A stretch of DNA of 64,000 nucleotides from UBA5336 sp039818165 (GCA_039818165.1 JBCBUL010000004.1:1-64000), one strand, 5' to 3'; numbered from the stretch's first letter, positions 53,219 to 62,919 are shown. Translations and numbers: made by a program. The notes: generated by a model from the letters alone, not told the origin.

Positions 53219-54598
53219 CTAATACGCCATCTCTTCGAACACCGGTTCGATGTTTCCGCCCCAGGCGCCTTTGTAGCGCTCAAGCAAGTGTTCTGCAGGC
53301 GTCTGGCCGGTGGCGACGATCTGATCGAGTTCAGACAGGAACCCGGTCTCATCATCGCCGCTGGTGGAGAGCATGCCCCGGGCCCGCAACCCTGCGCGGG
53401 CAATGGCCAGCACATCGCGCCCGAGGGCCTGAAAGTCGCGTCCGTCTGGCGTTGGGGTCTTGAGACCAAGTGTGCCGGCCGATTGGCGCATGGCTTCCCG
53501 CTGCTGCGCGGTCCAAGGTTTCACCAGATCCCAAGCCGCATCCAGTGCACTTTCATCGTAAAGAACGCCCGTCCAAAAGGCGGAAAAGGCGCACAACCGA
53601 CTCCAGGGCCCGGAATCCGAGCCCCTCATCTCCAGAAAACGCTTCAGGCGCACTTCCGGGAAAATGGTGGAAAGATGATCTGCCCAGTCATCAATCGCCG
53701 GCGTATCCCCCGGCACGACATCCAGTTTACCGGCCATGAAGTCACGGAAAGATTTGCCTGTCGCGTCCAGATACGTCCCACGGCGCCGGACAAAGTACAT
53801 CGGCACATCAAGCGCGTAGTCGACATATTGCTCGAAGCCGAAACCCCCATCGAATGCAAAAGGCAACATGCCGGTGCGATCGGGGTCAGTATCGGTCCAG
53901 ATGTGTGAGCGATAGGACAGATAGCCGTTCGGGCGTCCATCCATGAAAGGCGAATTGGCAAACAACGCCGTCCCGAGAGGCTGCAGCGCCAGTGACACCC
54001 GAAGCTTCTTGACCATGTCGGCTTCGCTCGAAAAATCGAGATTGGTTTGCACGGTGCAGCTTCTGAACATCATTTGATGCCCGAGACGGCCCACTTTTGG
54101 CATGTAGTCCCGCATGATCTTGTAACGCCCCTTGGGCATCATGGGGGTTTCCTCAAGGCTCCAGATCGGGCTCGTGCCCACGCCCAGAAACCCAATGCCG
54201 AGGGGGTCTGCCACTTCGCGCACCTCGCGCAAATGCTCGCCGACTTCATTGCAGGTCTGGTGAATATGCTCCAACGGCGCGCCGGACAATTCAAACTGTC
54301 CACCGGGCTCCAGGCTGACACTCGCGCCATTGCGCTTCAGGCCAATCAGCCAGTCGCCCTCATAAAGGCCCTCCCACCCGAACCGGTCTCGCAGCCCTTC
54401 CAGAACGGCGCGAACTCCGGCGTCACCGTCATAATGGAGAGGGCGCAAACCCTCTTTTACGAACCCGAATTTTTCATGCTCTGTGCCGATCCGCCAATCG
54501 GTTTTGGGTTTGCACCCCGCTGCAATCCAATCGACCAATTCAGCCTTGGACCCGATGCGGGGGGCATCTTCAGCGATGTCCTGGGTGGGGGTTGTCAT
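53219..54598 (-). CDS. gshA: Glutamate--cysteine ligase
   Basis: A 459-residue enzyme for the first step of glutathione synthesis, of the alphaproteobacterial/plant class rather than the gamma-proteobacterial one. Features: RIGTEHEKFGF, SVSLEPGGQFELSGAPLEHI, KGRYKIMRDYMPKVG, QTNLDFSSEADMVKKLRVS and LEMRGSDSGPW. The start at MTTPTQDIAED (54598) fits the family; the frame runs 13 codons further upstream. Confidence 0.93.
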   Translation of the reverse strand: MTTPTQDIAEDAPRIGSKAELVDWIAAGCKPKTDWRIGTEHEKFGFVKEGLRPLHYDGDAGVRAVLEGLRDRFGWEGLYEGDWLIGLKRNGASVSLEPGGQFELSGAPLEHIHQTCNEVGEHLREVREVADPLGIGFLGVGTSPIWSLEETPMMPKGRYKIMRDYMPKVGRLGHQMMFRSCTVQTNLDFSSEADMVKKLRVSLALQPLGTALFANSPFMDGRPNGYLSYRSHIWTDTDPDRTGMLPFAFDGGFGFEQYVDYALDVPMYFVRRRGTYLDATGKSFRDFMAGKLDVVPGDTPAIDDWADHLSTIFPEVRLKRFLEMRGSDSGPWSRLCAFSAFWTGVLYDESALDAAWDLVKPWTAQQREAMRQSAGTLGLKTPTPDGRDFQALGRDVLAIARAGLRARGMLSTSGDDETGFLSELDQIVATGQTPAEHLLERYKGAWGGNIEPVFEEMAY

Positions 54599-54643
54599 GG
54601 TCGTGCGCCTCCAGCCGACATCGGGTCTGCCGGGCACATAGGA

Positions 54644-55411
54644 TTACTCGCCCCAATCGCCAAGCACTGCTTCCCAAAGTGCCAAGGCGGCGATGGCCGC
54701 AGTCTCCGCGCGCAGGATGCGCGGTCCCAGGGAAACCGGCACAACATGGTCTCGGTTGCGCAGCATTTCCCGCTCCGCAGGCGAAAAACCGCCTTCCGGC
54801 CCAATCAACAGCGCACCCGATTTCACATCACACGCCCTGAGAGCTTCCAGCATAGGCTTCGCACGCCCTGACTCGCCCCCCCAAGGCTGGCTCTCATCAT
54901 CGCCGGCTTCATCACAGAAATAGACGGGGCGGTCGGGTGCCAGAGCGTCCAATGCGTGCGCCAGGGGCTGAGCGTCCTGCACCACCGGCACATCCAGCCG
55001 TTCCGTCTGTTCTGCCGCCTCAAGGGCGATTTTCTGCAAACGATCCGACCGCACGCGCGACGCCTGGGTCCGCTCGGTCATCACAGGCTGGATAAGACAG
55101 GCGCCAAGTTCCGTGGCCTTCTCGACGACGAAATCTGTTCGGGTTTTCTTAAGCGGCGCAAAAAGCAAAACCAGGTCCGGGGTCGCCGATTGGCTTTTGA
55201 GCTCGCCCGTTGCTTTCAACAAAACGGATCGCCCCTCGACCGTGTCGATGACGGCATCCCACTCACCGTCGCGGCCATTGAAAATCCGGACGTGGTCACC
55301 CTGCCCCAACCGCATGACACGCGTGAGATACTTCGCCTGGGCGTCGTCGAGCGCGGCATAGCCGTTCAATACGAGGTCGGACTCGACGAAGAGGCGCGGA
55401 ATACTGCTCAT
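54644..55411 (-). CDS. rsmE: 16S rRNA (uracil-1498-N3)-methyltransferase
   Basis: A 255-residue SPOUT methyltransferase acting on U1498 of 16S rRNA. The PUA-like N-terminus (LTRVMRLGQGDHVRIFNGRD) is followed by the knotted SAM site: LLIGPEGGFSPAEREMLRN and VSLGPRILRAETAAIAAL. Length is typical of RsmE. It is 45 bases upstream of gshA on the same strand. Confidence 0.93.
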   Translation of the reverse strand: MSSIPRLFVESDLVLNGYAALDDAQAKYLTRVMRLGQGDHVRIFNGRDGEWDAVIDTVEGRSVLLKATGELKSQSATPDLVLLFAPLKKTRTDFVVEKATELGACLIQPVMTERTQASRVRSDRLQKIALEAAEQTERLDVPVVQDAQPLAHALDALAPDRPVYFCDEAGDDESQPWGGESGRAKPMLEALRACDVKSGALLIGPEGGFSPAEREMLRNRDHVVPVSLGPRILRAETAAIAALALWEAVLGDWGE

Positions 55412-55540
55412 ATGTTTTCCATAGCCGCCTGTTGGCCTCGCGCAAAGCCAGACGCGTTTTGAAGGCGAGCGTGGGTGAGAGGACTATAAGAGATACAAGG
55501 CTGTGATGACGTATCGCGCGGACTCATCTATACGCCAGGC

Positions 55541-56512
55541 ATGGCTGATGACTCTCAATCCGAACCGACGCCGCCGGACCCAACTCTCGAATCGCCAGGG
55601 GCCCAATTTGCGCCTGCCGACAGTGCATTTCCGGAATGGCTTGCCGGACTTCCTGTATGGGCGCGTCCCTACGCAGCACTTTCACGTTTTGACCGGCCGA
55701 TTGGCATTTGGCTCCTGGCGCTCCCCTGCTGGATAGGGCTGGTCTTCACGGCGATAAGTTCCGGCTTCACGCCCATGATCATTATCTGGGCCTGGCTCTT
55801 TTTCATTGGTGCCATCCCCATGCGGGGCGCAGGCTGCACCTGGAACGATATTCAGGACCGCGACCTTGATGCGCAGGTCGCCCGAACGGCAGGTCGGCCA
55901 ATCCCAAGCGGTCAGGTGAGCGTGCAGAACGCCTATATCTGGTTTGCAGTGCAGCTCTTGGCCGGATTCTTCGTCTGGATCTTCCTGCCGCTGGACGCAA
56001 AGATTATCGCGTTACTCGCCATGCCACTCGTCATCGCCTATCCGCACATGAAACGGGTCACCTGGTGGCCTCAGGCCTTTCTCGGCGTCGTGTTCAATGT
56101 GGGTGTGCTGATTGCGGCCGCGACGCTGGATCAGGTCCGGTTCGAGACGATCTTGCTTTGGCTCGGGCTGGTGTGCTGGACGATTGCCTACGACACGATC
56201 TATGCGACCCAGGATATCGAGGATGACGCCCTGATTGGCATACGGTCCACTGCGCGCCTTTTTGGAGACCAGTCCACTCTTGGCGCATTTGCGTTTCACT
56301 TGGCCGCCGGTGGCTTCATCGCCTTGGCCGTCCTAATCGTGGGCGCAGAGCAAATGGGCGCAATCACTGTGATCGCATTCATCGCCCATGGCGCTTGGCA
56401 AGCTTTCCGGCAAAGAGACAAACGCCCGACAACAGCGCTCGCTGTGTTCAAGTCCAACATCTGGGCTGGTGTTATTCTGGTCGCGGGCTTCTCAATTGCC
56501 ATGATTTTGTGA
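55541..56512 (+). CDS. ubiA: 4-hydroxybenzoate polyprenyltransferase
   Basis: A 323-residue membrane prenyltransferase of ubiquinone synthesis. The two prenyl-diphosphate motifs are intact: NDIQDRDLDAQVARTAGRP (residues 102-120) and DTIYATQDIEDD. Eight or nine helices are visible. The N-terminal 40 residues are a hydrophilic extension. The gene is divergent from rsmE across about 130 bases. Confidence 0.95.
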   Translation: MADDSQSEPTPPDPTLESPGAQFAPADSAFPEWLAGLPVWARPYAALSRFDRPIGIWLLALPCWIGLVFTAISSGFTPMIIIWAWLFFIGAIPMRGAGCTWNDIQDRDLDAQVARTAGRPIPSGQVSVQNAYIWFAVQLLAGFFVWIFLPLDAKIIALLAMPLVIAYPHMKRVTWWPQAFLGVVFNVGVLIAAATLDQVRFETILLWLGLVCWTIAYDTIYATQDIEDDALIGIRSTARLFGDQSTLGAFAFHLAAGGFIALAVLIVGAEQMGAITVIAFIAHGAWQAFRQRDKRPTTALAVFKSNIWAGVILVAGFSIAMIL

Positions 56513-56560
56513 CGCTGCGTCATGTTTGAAGGCGCGCGTCGCTGGGTGTAGTCTTCTTGT

Positions 56561-57520
56561 ATGGCACGCGCTCTTCGCATCCGCCCTCTGGATCTCTTCA
56601 CTGCGGAAGAGTGGAACCGGGTCTCGCGCCGGTCCGATCTGATTGGACTTGGAATGGTCGCCCATTGTTGGGGCATAATTGCCTTGGCGATGGGGCTGTC
56701 GATCTGGCAGCCTTGGCTTATCCCCCTCGCAATTCCGGTGATCGGTGCGCGCCAGTTAGGTCTGGCCATATTGATGCATGAGGGCGCGCATGGCGGTCTT
56801 TCGCGCAATACCAAGCTCAATGATCTGGTCGGACAATGGCTTTGCGCCGCGCCCGTCGGCGCACATCTCAAAGCCTACCGTGACTACCACCTAACACATC
56901 ACAAATTCGCTCAGCAGCCGGACGACCCGGACCTGATACTATCAGCGCCTTTTCCCATTACGCGGGCATCCTTGCGCCGAAAAATTATCCGGGACCTGAC
57001 CGGACAGACGTTCTTCAAGCAACGCGTCAACCAATTCGCAAATGCGCTGGGCTATGGGATCCGACCAGGGAAAGGCGCAGAAAACCGGGTACAAAGCGCA
57101 CGAGAAGCCGTTGTTCCGTTTCTGGTCACCAATGCAGCGTTGCTGGCGGGTCTCGCCGTGGCGGGACACTGGTGGGCGTATTTCGTTCTCTGGTTACTCC
57201 CCATGGCAACCTGGAACCAAATGATCACACGGCTTCGAAACATCGCAGAACACGCCGTTGTTCCCGACAATGAAGATCCGATGAGACACGCGCGAACGAC
57301 ATATGCCAACTGGTGGGAACGTCTGATCATCGCGCCTTACTGGGTGAACTATCACTGCGAGCATCACATGTTCATGCATTTGCCATGCTACCGTCTCGCA
57401 GAAGCCCATGCTCTGCTGATTGAAAAGGGATTTGGCGACCAGATGGAAATCCAACCCAATTACGCCACGATCCTGAGTGCCGCATCTGCCAAACCGGCTT
57501 CAGCCATGGCGGCGGGGTAA
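56561..57520 (+). CDS. Fatty acid desaturase family protein
   Basis: A 319-residue membrane di-iron desaturase. Histidine boxes: HEGAHGG (box 1), YHLTHHKFA (HxxHH), and the C-terminal YHCEHHMFMHLPCYRL (HxxHH). About four helices. Substrate could be a glycerolipid acyl chain, a sphingolipid or a carotenoid; the sequence does not decide. It starts 48 bases after ubiA in the same direction. Confidence 0.88.
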   Translation: MARALRIRPLDLFTAEEWNRVSRRSDLIGLGMVAHCWGIIALAMGLSIWQPWLIPLAIPVIGARQLGLAILMHEGAHGGLSRNTKLNDLVGQWLCAAPVGAHLKAYRDYHLTHHKFAQQPDDPDLILSAPFPITRASLRRKIIRDLTGQTFFKQRVNQFANALGYGIRPGKGAENRVQSAREAVVPFLVTNAALLAGLAVAGHWWAYFVLWLLPMATWNQMITRLRNIAEHAVVPDNEDPMRHARTTYANWWERLIIAPYWVNYHCEHHMFMHLPCYRLAEAHALLIEKGFGDQMEIQPNYATILSAASAKPASAMAAG

Positions 57521-57531
57521 TCGACGCCAAT

Positions 57532-57897
57532 ATGTCCGCCCTCAACGTTCTTGGCACAGACCTGCAAACCTGCGGCACGCGCCCGATGACAGGGTTTTTC
57601 CGGGATGGATGCTGTAAGACCGGGCCCCAAGATGTCGGTTCACATGTGGTCTGCGCCGTCATCACGGACGCCTTTCTCGCCTACTCCAAATCCTTGGGGA
57701 ACGATTTGATCACGGCGCGCCCCGAATGGGGGTTTCCGGGTCTCAAGGAAGGAGACCGATGGTGCCTTTGCGTGTCCCGTTGGGCGCAAGCTCTCGATGC
57801 CGGGACAGCACCGCCAGTGATACTGGAAGCGACCCACGAAAAAGCTCTCTCTTCCGTTTCCCTGGAAGACCTCAAAGCTCACGCACATCATGACTAA
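57532..57897 (+). CDS. DUF2237-family protein
   Basis: A 121-residue protein matching DUF2237: NVLGTDLQTCGTRPMTGFFR, DGCCKTGPQDVGSHVVCAVI, FLAYSKSLGNDLITARPEWG, FPGLKEGDRWCLCVSRW. The family is widespread and of unknown function; conserved cysteines (CC, WCLC) hint at metal or thiol chemistry. It begins 11 bases after the desaturase stop. Confidence 0.85.
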   Translation: MSALNVLGTDLQTCGTRPMTGFFRDGCCKTGPQDVGSHVVCAVITDAFLAYSKSLGNDLITARPEWGFPGLKEGDRWCLCVSRWAQALDAGTAPPVILEATHEKALSSVSLEDLKAHAHHD

Positions 57898-57924
57898 CCC
57901 CAACCCGCAACTCTAGGAGCGCCC

Positions 57925-58614
57925 ATGTCCATCACCATCGAAATGGTTTCCGACCTGGCGTGTCCCTGGTGTTGGCTGGGGCTGCGCCGCCTTCTGGCCG
58001 CTCACGAGATGGAACCGAGTATTGAGGTACAGATCCTCTTTCGCCCCTACGAACTGGACCCTACGATCCCCCCTGAAGGGGTTGATTACAAAGCCTATAT
58101 GAAAGCCCGAATGGGCGGCACAGGTGATGCCGAAGACGATGGCCGGTCGAGCCGCTTTAAGGCCATGCGCGAGGCTCTGGAGCAATACGGCCGCGAGGAA
58201 GACATCCCGTTCGACTTCGCTGGCATGGTGTGGCGCCCCAACACGTTAAATGCACACCGGCTGGTGCACTGGGCGCAGGGCCAAGGGAAAGGCGCTGAAG
58301 CCAAAGAGGCGCTCTTCAAAGCCTACTTCTCAGATCACAAGGACATTGGAGACACAGGCATCCTGACAGACATCTCTGAGGAGATCGGACTGGACAGGGA
58401 CATTGTCGCAAAACTGCTGGCAAGCGATGCAGATGTGAACACAGTGCGGCAAGAGGAGGCGCTGTTTCAGCAAATGGGCGTGCGCGGGGTACCCACCTAT
58501 ATCGGCAATCGCTCAATCGCTGTTCAAGGCGCGGAAAGCGCGGAAAAGCTCGCCAGATTCATCAAAACCCTTGCAGCGCAGACGCCCGTTGAACGGCCAC
58601 TTGCGGCAGGTTAG
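57925..58614 (+). CDS. DsbA-family (FrnE-like) oxidoreductase
   Basis: A 229-residue cytosolic thioredoxin-fold protein with a DsbA helical insert. The active site is MVSDLACPWCWLGLRRL (CPWC) and the cis-Pro loop is GVRGVPTYIGN. This is the FrnE subgroup of 2-hydroxychromene-isomerase/DsbA-like proteins, cytosolic because no signal peptide is present. The stop overlaps that of the convergent ABC transporter by four bases. Confidence 0.88.
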   Translation: MSITIEMVSDLACPWCWLGLRRLLAAHEMEPSIEVQILFRPYELDPTIPPEGVDYKAYMKARMGGTGDAEDDGRSSRFKAMREALEQYGREEDIPFDFAGMVWRPNTLNAHRLVHWAQGQGKGAEAKEALFKAYFSDHKDIGDTGILTDISEEIGLDRDIVAKLLASDADVNTVRQEEALFQQMGVRGVPTYIGNRSIAVQGAESAEKLARFIKTLAAQTPVERPLAAG

Positions 58615-60440
58615 CTCAATTGGAGTTGAGCCAAACGCGCATAAGCGCCCTCCTGGGCCATGAGCATATCATGGGTCCCGATTTCGGTGGCTTTTCCATC
58701 TTCGATCACTACGATCCGGTCTGACTGACGCACCGTCGACAGCCTGTGCGCAATGACAATCACGGTGCGCCCTTCTGAGAATTCGGCCAAAGCGGCCTGC
58801 ACCCTGGATTCGCTTTCTGCATCCAGCGCACTGGTCGCCTCGTCGAGCAGTAGAATGGGAGCGTCCCTCAGAAACGCCCGCGCCAACGCTATTCGCTGGC
58901 GTTGGCCGCCCGAAAGATTGCGCCCGCCTTCTCCAACGGGCGAATCGTAGCCATCGGGCAAGTCTGCAATGAACTCATGCGCATTCGCGGCGCGCGCTGC
59001 CGCTTCGATTTCATCATCATGCGCCCCGAAACGGCCAAGTGCTATATTTGCGCGTACCGTATCATCAAACAACACGGCGTCCTGCGAAACCAACGCAATG
59101 CTGGCTCTCAATTCTGCCGGATCGAGGGTACGCACATCATGCCCGTCTACGTTCGCGCTGCCGGAACGCGCATCATAGAGGCGTAGAAGCAAGTTGAAGA
59201 CCGTTGACTTGCCCGCACCACTTGGCCCCACCAGCGCAACGGTTTCGCCCGGCGCGGCGGTGAAGCTCAAACCCGATAGTGCCGACGTTCCATCGGGGTA
59301 GGCGAAATGTACATCTTCGAAAGCAACCAATCCCGCAGGTACTTGCAATGCAACATGGTTGTCAGGTCGCTGTACTGTGTTTGTAACCTCAGTGATTTCC
59401 AGCACTCTGTCGGCCGCCGCGCCGCCTTCCTGGGCCACGGCGTTGATCGACCCGAGTGCGCGCACTTCCGGTGCGGCCACACCGATGAGGCCGATGACCG
59501 CAAGCAAGTCACCAAGCGTATTTGTGCCGTCCGCTATCCGCCATGAGACAAAGCCCAACAATGCCGCGATCGCCATCCCCCCGACGACTTCGAGCACGGG
59601 GTCGACCCCTGCCCTCTGACTAAGCACTTTCAAGAACAGTCTTGAGCGCTCCGCAAAGCCGGCACGGGCTTTATCTTTCTGGTAGGACTCCAGACCATAG
59701 GCCTTAACGATGCGCGCTGATTGTAGCCCCTCGGACAAAAGAGCTGTGACTTCGCCAATCTGCTTTTGTGCCTTTTTTGAACGCGCCCGAATTGAGTTGC
59801 CAAGCGCGATCACGGGCCCCAGCGCAAGCGGATAGACGACAACAATGATCACGGCGAGTTGCCAGTCGATGAGAAACAAGGCCACCAGCACGCCAATCAC
59901 CGTGGCCAGGCTCTTGGTAAAATTGTTAGCGAACCTCAGGGCCGCATCGCGAATGGCATTCACATCATTGATGAAGCGGGAAACGAAGCTGCCGGACGTA
60001 TCCGATGCGATTCGAGCAAAGTCACCGTCGGTGAGGGCATCAAACTGAACAGACTGGATTGAAACCAACCCGCGTTGAACACCTGTATTGTTGAGCAATG
60101 TCATCGCGTACATCGACGCTGACCTCAAAGCTGTCAGAAGGACGATGCCGATGATGCCGAGCCAGATCCATCCTGTAGATGAGGTCAGACCAAATCTGTC
60201 GAGGATGCTCGCAACTGAAGCGCAAGAGTCTGCGCCCGCGCCCTCGATCTGGCATTGCAGTGAACTGCCGACATAGGACAGCATCCCCGCATAGCCCACA
60301 CCGCTTGCCGCCGTCAGCAAGGCGAAAACCGTTCCGGCGATGAACCAGTTGCGATGGGGCCAGAAGTGTAAACGAAACAGCCGGGTCAGCGCACCGCGCT
60401 GCCTCGGGCTCGCCTCAGGGGTATCAGACGTCGTGCTGAT
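58611..60440 (-). CDS. MsbA-like ABC exporter (start codon unusual)
   Basis: A fused membrane-ATPase half-transporter. Walker A is VGPSGAGKSTVFN, signature LSGGQRQRIALARAF, Walker B ILLLDEATSALD, H-loop IAHRLST; six transmembrane helices precede them. The frame has no ATG, GTG or TTG from the stop at 60456 down to a TTG at 60320, yet the residues STTSDTPEASPRQRGALTRL look like a native N-terminus. The codon before them is ATC (60438-60440), with GGAG seven bases upstream, overlapping the previous gene's stop. I place the start there (609 residues). The alternative is TTG 60320 (569 residues, first helix shortened). Probable lipid or LPS-core exporter. Confidence 0.85.
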   Translation of the reverse strand: MSTTSDTPEASPRQRGALTRLFRLHFWPHRNWFIAGTVFALLTAASGVGYAGMLSYVGSSLQCQIEGAGADSCASVASILDRFGLTSSTGWIWLGIIGIVLLTALRSASMYAMTLLNNTGVQRGLVSIQSVQFDALTDGDFARIASDTSGSFVSRFINDVNAIRDAALRFANNFTKSLATVIGVLVALFLIDWQLAVIIVVVYPLALGPVIALGNSIRARSKKAQKQIGEVTALLSEGLQSARIVKAYGLESYQKDKARAGFAERSRLFLKVLSQRAGVDPVLEVVGGMAIAALLGFVSWRIADGTNTLGDLLAVIGLIGVAAPEVRALGSINAVAQEGGAAADRVLEITEVTNTVQRPDNHVALQVPAGLVAFEDVHFAYPDGTSALSGLSFTAAPGETVALVGPSGAGKSTVFNLLLRLYDARSGSANVDGHDVRTLDPAELRASIALVSQDAVLFDDTVRANIALGRFGAHDDEIEAAARAANAHEFIADLPDGYDSPVGEGGRNLSGGQRQRIALARAFLRDAPILLLDEATSALDAESESRVQAALAEFSEGRTVIVIAHRLSTVRQSDRIVVIEDGKATEIGTHDMLMAQEGAYARLAQLQLS

Positions 60441-61542
60441 TGCCCGTCTCCGGATCTAGCAGCTTGTGGGCGTGCAAAATGAAGTAGCGCATTTCCGCAT
60501 TGTCTACGGTGCGTTGGGCAGCAGACTTCCAAGCATCGTAGGCGGCCGCATAGTTTGGAAAAGCGCCAACAAAATCGATCTTGGCCAGATCTTCGAATTC
60601 AACGTCCGTCACGTCTTTGAGCTCTCCACCAAGCACGAGGTGGAGCAATTGTTTGGTGGGCTTTGCAGTGTCTGACATGGGAGAAGGTCCGGTCTTTATG
60701 TGAGTGTCCAAGGGAGTCGCGGAATCAACCGACGATTTCAGCGAAACCCTTTCCGTGCGCCGCCTTAACAAAGGATGCAATTGCTTTCCAGCCGCGATGA
60801 GACTTGGCTGCGCCGGTTCACTGCGATTGAAAGCAAAGGCTTCGCCCAAATGGGTCGTCGCGATGCCGCCAGCCTCCTCAACCAGCACAGCCCCCGGCGC
60901 GATATCCCAATCGGACTTGCGCCAGAGCGTCAGGGTCGCGTCCCACTCTCCACTGGCGACCAAAGCGAGGCGCAACAGGGTTGCGTTTGGCTTAGGGTCC
61001 GCGAGCGTCATCTCCGGCCAGGGTTCGCGCCAGTCCTTATGCCGGATCACTTCCTGCGTCGAAATCATCCGGCACCCACCTTCCCCAGCGCACGAACTGG
61101 CGAAGATTGGCCGGCCGTTTCGAAAGGCACCGCCGCCTCTTCTAGCTTCGTAGAGATGATCGAAGTCAGGTGCGTAAATCACTCCTGCCAGCGGAACGCC
61201 CGCTTCCACGACCGCCAACCCGATGCACCAGTGAGGGTCACCATCGCGAACATAAGCGCGTGTCCCGTCAATCGGATCTACGACCCAGATTCGCGGCTGG
61301 CTGCGGTTGCTATGGTCGTCGACGGTCTCTTCCGACAACCACCCGTAATTGGGCCGTGCAGCGCCAAGGCGCCGTGCAATCAGGGTATTCACCGCAAGGT
61401 CGGCCTGGGTCACCGGGTGTCCGGGGGACTTGTCCCAGACGCTTTTTGACGCCGTCGGCCTTAATTCTCGTGCGAGATGACCCGCTTCCCGGGCCACCGA
61501 ACGCAGTGTCGCCATATCCTCGGCGATACCTTCATCAATCAC
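60424..61542 (-). CDS. CysQ-like inositol monophosphatase fused to DUF4170
   Basis: A 372-residue protein. The N-terminal 290 residues are an inositol-monophosphatase fold with the metal motifs WLSEETVDD, WVVDPIDGTRAY and SDWDIAPGAVLVEEAGG, typical of CysQ 3'(2'),5'-bisphosphate nucleotidase. The C-terminal 84 residues (from Met at 60678) match DUF4170 (LLHLVLGGELKDVTDVEFED, NYAAAYDAWKSAAQRTVD). In relatives these are usually separate genes; here no stop intervenes and a linker of about 25 residues joins them. DUF4170 may also be translated from its own ATG (60678). Start may be GTG 61542, TTG 61548 or ATG 61515. Confidence 0.75.
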   Translation of the reverse strand: MIDEGIAEDMATLRSVAREAGHLARELRPTASKSVWDKSPGHPVTQADLAVNTLIARRLGAARPNYGWLSEETVDDHSNRSQPRIWVVDPIDGTRAYVRDGDPHWCIGLAVVEAGVPLAGVIYAPDFDHLYEARRGGGAFRNGRPIFASSCAGEGGCRMISTQEVIRHKDWREPWPEMTLADPKPNATLLRLALVASGEWDATLTLWRKSDWDIAPGAVLVEEAGGIATTHLGEAFAFNRSEPAQPSLIAAGKQLHPLLRRRTERVSLKSSVDSATPLDTHIKTGPSPMSDTAKPTKQLLHLVLGGELKDVTDVEFEDLAKIDFVGAFPNYAAAYDAWKSAAQRTVDNAEMRYFILHAHKLLDPETGNQHDV

Positions 61543-62881
61543 CGGCAATGGACATATCTTCTATCAGTACACTCGGCGCGTCTCGCGATCCACGAATCTC
61601 CAGATCTGAAGCCGGCACGAGCCTGCGAAACATCGATGGCAAATCGTCCGCAATTGTGACCTCAGACACCGGGTAAGCGATATCGCCATGCTCAAACCAG
61701 AAACCGGATACGCCCACGGAATAGTCACCGGTATTGGGATTGATGGACGGGCCAAACATATCCGTCACAAGTAGCCCCTTCTGGATCCGGCGCATGAGCG
61801 CTTCCGGTGTTTCTTCGCCCGGTTGTAGAACGAGGTTTGAGGTCGTCACACCCGGCGGGTCTCCAAAACCCATTGAGGCATAGCCGTTCGGCGCCAAGCC
61901 AAGCTGTCGTGCAGAAGGCCCATTGAGCAACCACTCTGTCAGGACGCCATCTTCGATAATGGCCCGCTCCCGGACCGGACGTCCCTCACCGTCATGGGTC
62001 CGCGATCCCATACCGCGCAAACGATACGGCTCGTCGGTGATATTTATTCCCTTGGCGAAAACCTGCTTACCCAAACTGTCCTTCAGGAAGGACACCCCCC
62101 GCGCGATCGAAGGACCCGCGATCGCCCCGATCAGAGTGCCGAGGACGCTTGATGAAAGCCGACGGTCATAGATGACAGCCGCTTTTTGGGTGGCCACTTT
62201 CTGGGGAGACAACCGTGCGACGGTGCGTTCCCCCGCGATACGGCCGATTTCCTCGGGCGATGGCATATCTTCCAGATAGCGCGCGCTTCGGCTCTCATAA
62301 TCGCGCTCCATCTTGCCATCAGCTTCCGCAACGGCGGCAAGCCCAAGCCCGGTGCTGGACGACACTTTGTGCGAAGCAAATCCATTTGTTGCCGCCAGCC
62401 AACGGCGCGTACGCGACCATCCATTGCCGCAACTGGCGACCTGTTTGACGCCATCCACAGACAAAGCGGCCGCTTCCGCTTCCAGAGCCGCCTCTTCCAG
62501 AGCAGCGTCGTCAACGTCTACATCACCGTCCAGATCAAGCTCACGAAACGCCCCTTCCAAATCCTCAGCAGGGGCGAGTCCACAATGGGGGTCTTCCGGA
62601 GCGACTCGCGCCATGGCAACGCATCGCTCTGTCAGAGCTGTTAGCCCATCTGGCGAAAGGTCCGAGCCTGATACGTGGGCCATGCGCTGGCCGAAAAAGC
62701 AGCGCAGGGACAGTCCTTGGGACTCAGCACGCTCGATTGTCTCCAGCTTGCTGTCATGCACGGCAATGCTCACGCCCTCAGAGGTAGCAAGCCTGACATC
62801 AGCATCGCTGGCACCGGCCTGGGTGCATGCGGTCAAAACAGTTTGCAGGAGGTCTGCGGGGTCGGTTTGAAAATCACACAT
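61535..62881 (-). CDS. pmbA: PmbA/TldE metalloprotease subunit
   Basis: A 448-residue partner of TldD. The family blocks are DVRLATSEGVSIAVHDSKLE near the start, KVSSSTGLGLAAVAEADGKM, and ERAIIEDGVLTEWLLNGPSA, with GVSGFWFEHGDIAYPVSEV near the end. As usual for TldE/PmbA there is no HExxxH motif. It overlaps the downstream CysQ-like gene by eight bases, and the two are probably co-translated. Confidence 0.92.
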   Translation of the reverse strand: MCDFQTDPADLLQTVLTACTQAGASDADVRLATSEGVSIAVHDSKLETIERAESQGLSLRCFFGQRMAHVSGSDLSPDGLTALTERCVAMARVAPEDPHCGLAPAEDLEGAFRELDLDGDVDVDDAALEEAALEAEAAALSVDGVKQVASCGNGWSRTRRWLAATNGFASHKVSSSTGLGLAAVAEADGKMERDYESRSARYLEDMPSPEEIGRIAGERTVARLSPQKVATQKAAVIYDRRLSSSVLGTLIGAIAGPSIARGVSFLKDSLGKQVFAKGINITDEPYRLRGMGSRTHDGEGRPVRERAIIEDGVLTEWLLNGPSARQLGLAPNGYASMGFGDPPGVTTSNLVLQPGEETPEALMRRIQKGLLVTDMFGPSINPNTGDYSVGVSGFWFEHGDIAYPVSEVTIADDLPSMFRRLVPASDLEIRGSRDAPSVLIEDMSIAGD

Positions 62882-62919
62882 GCTTCAAGACTTGGACCAG
62901 CCATGGGCCAGGCGCAAGC

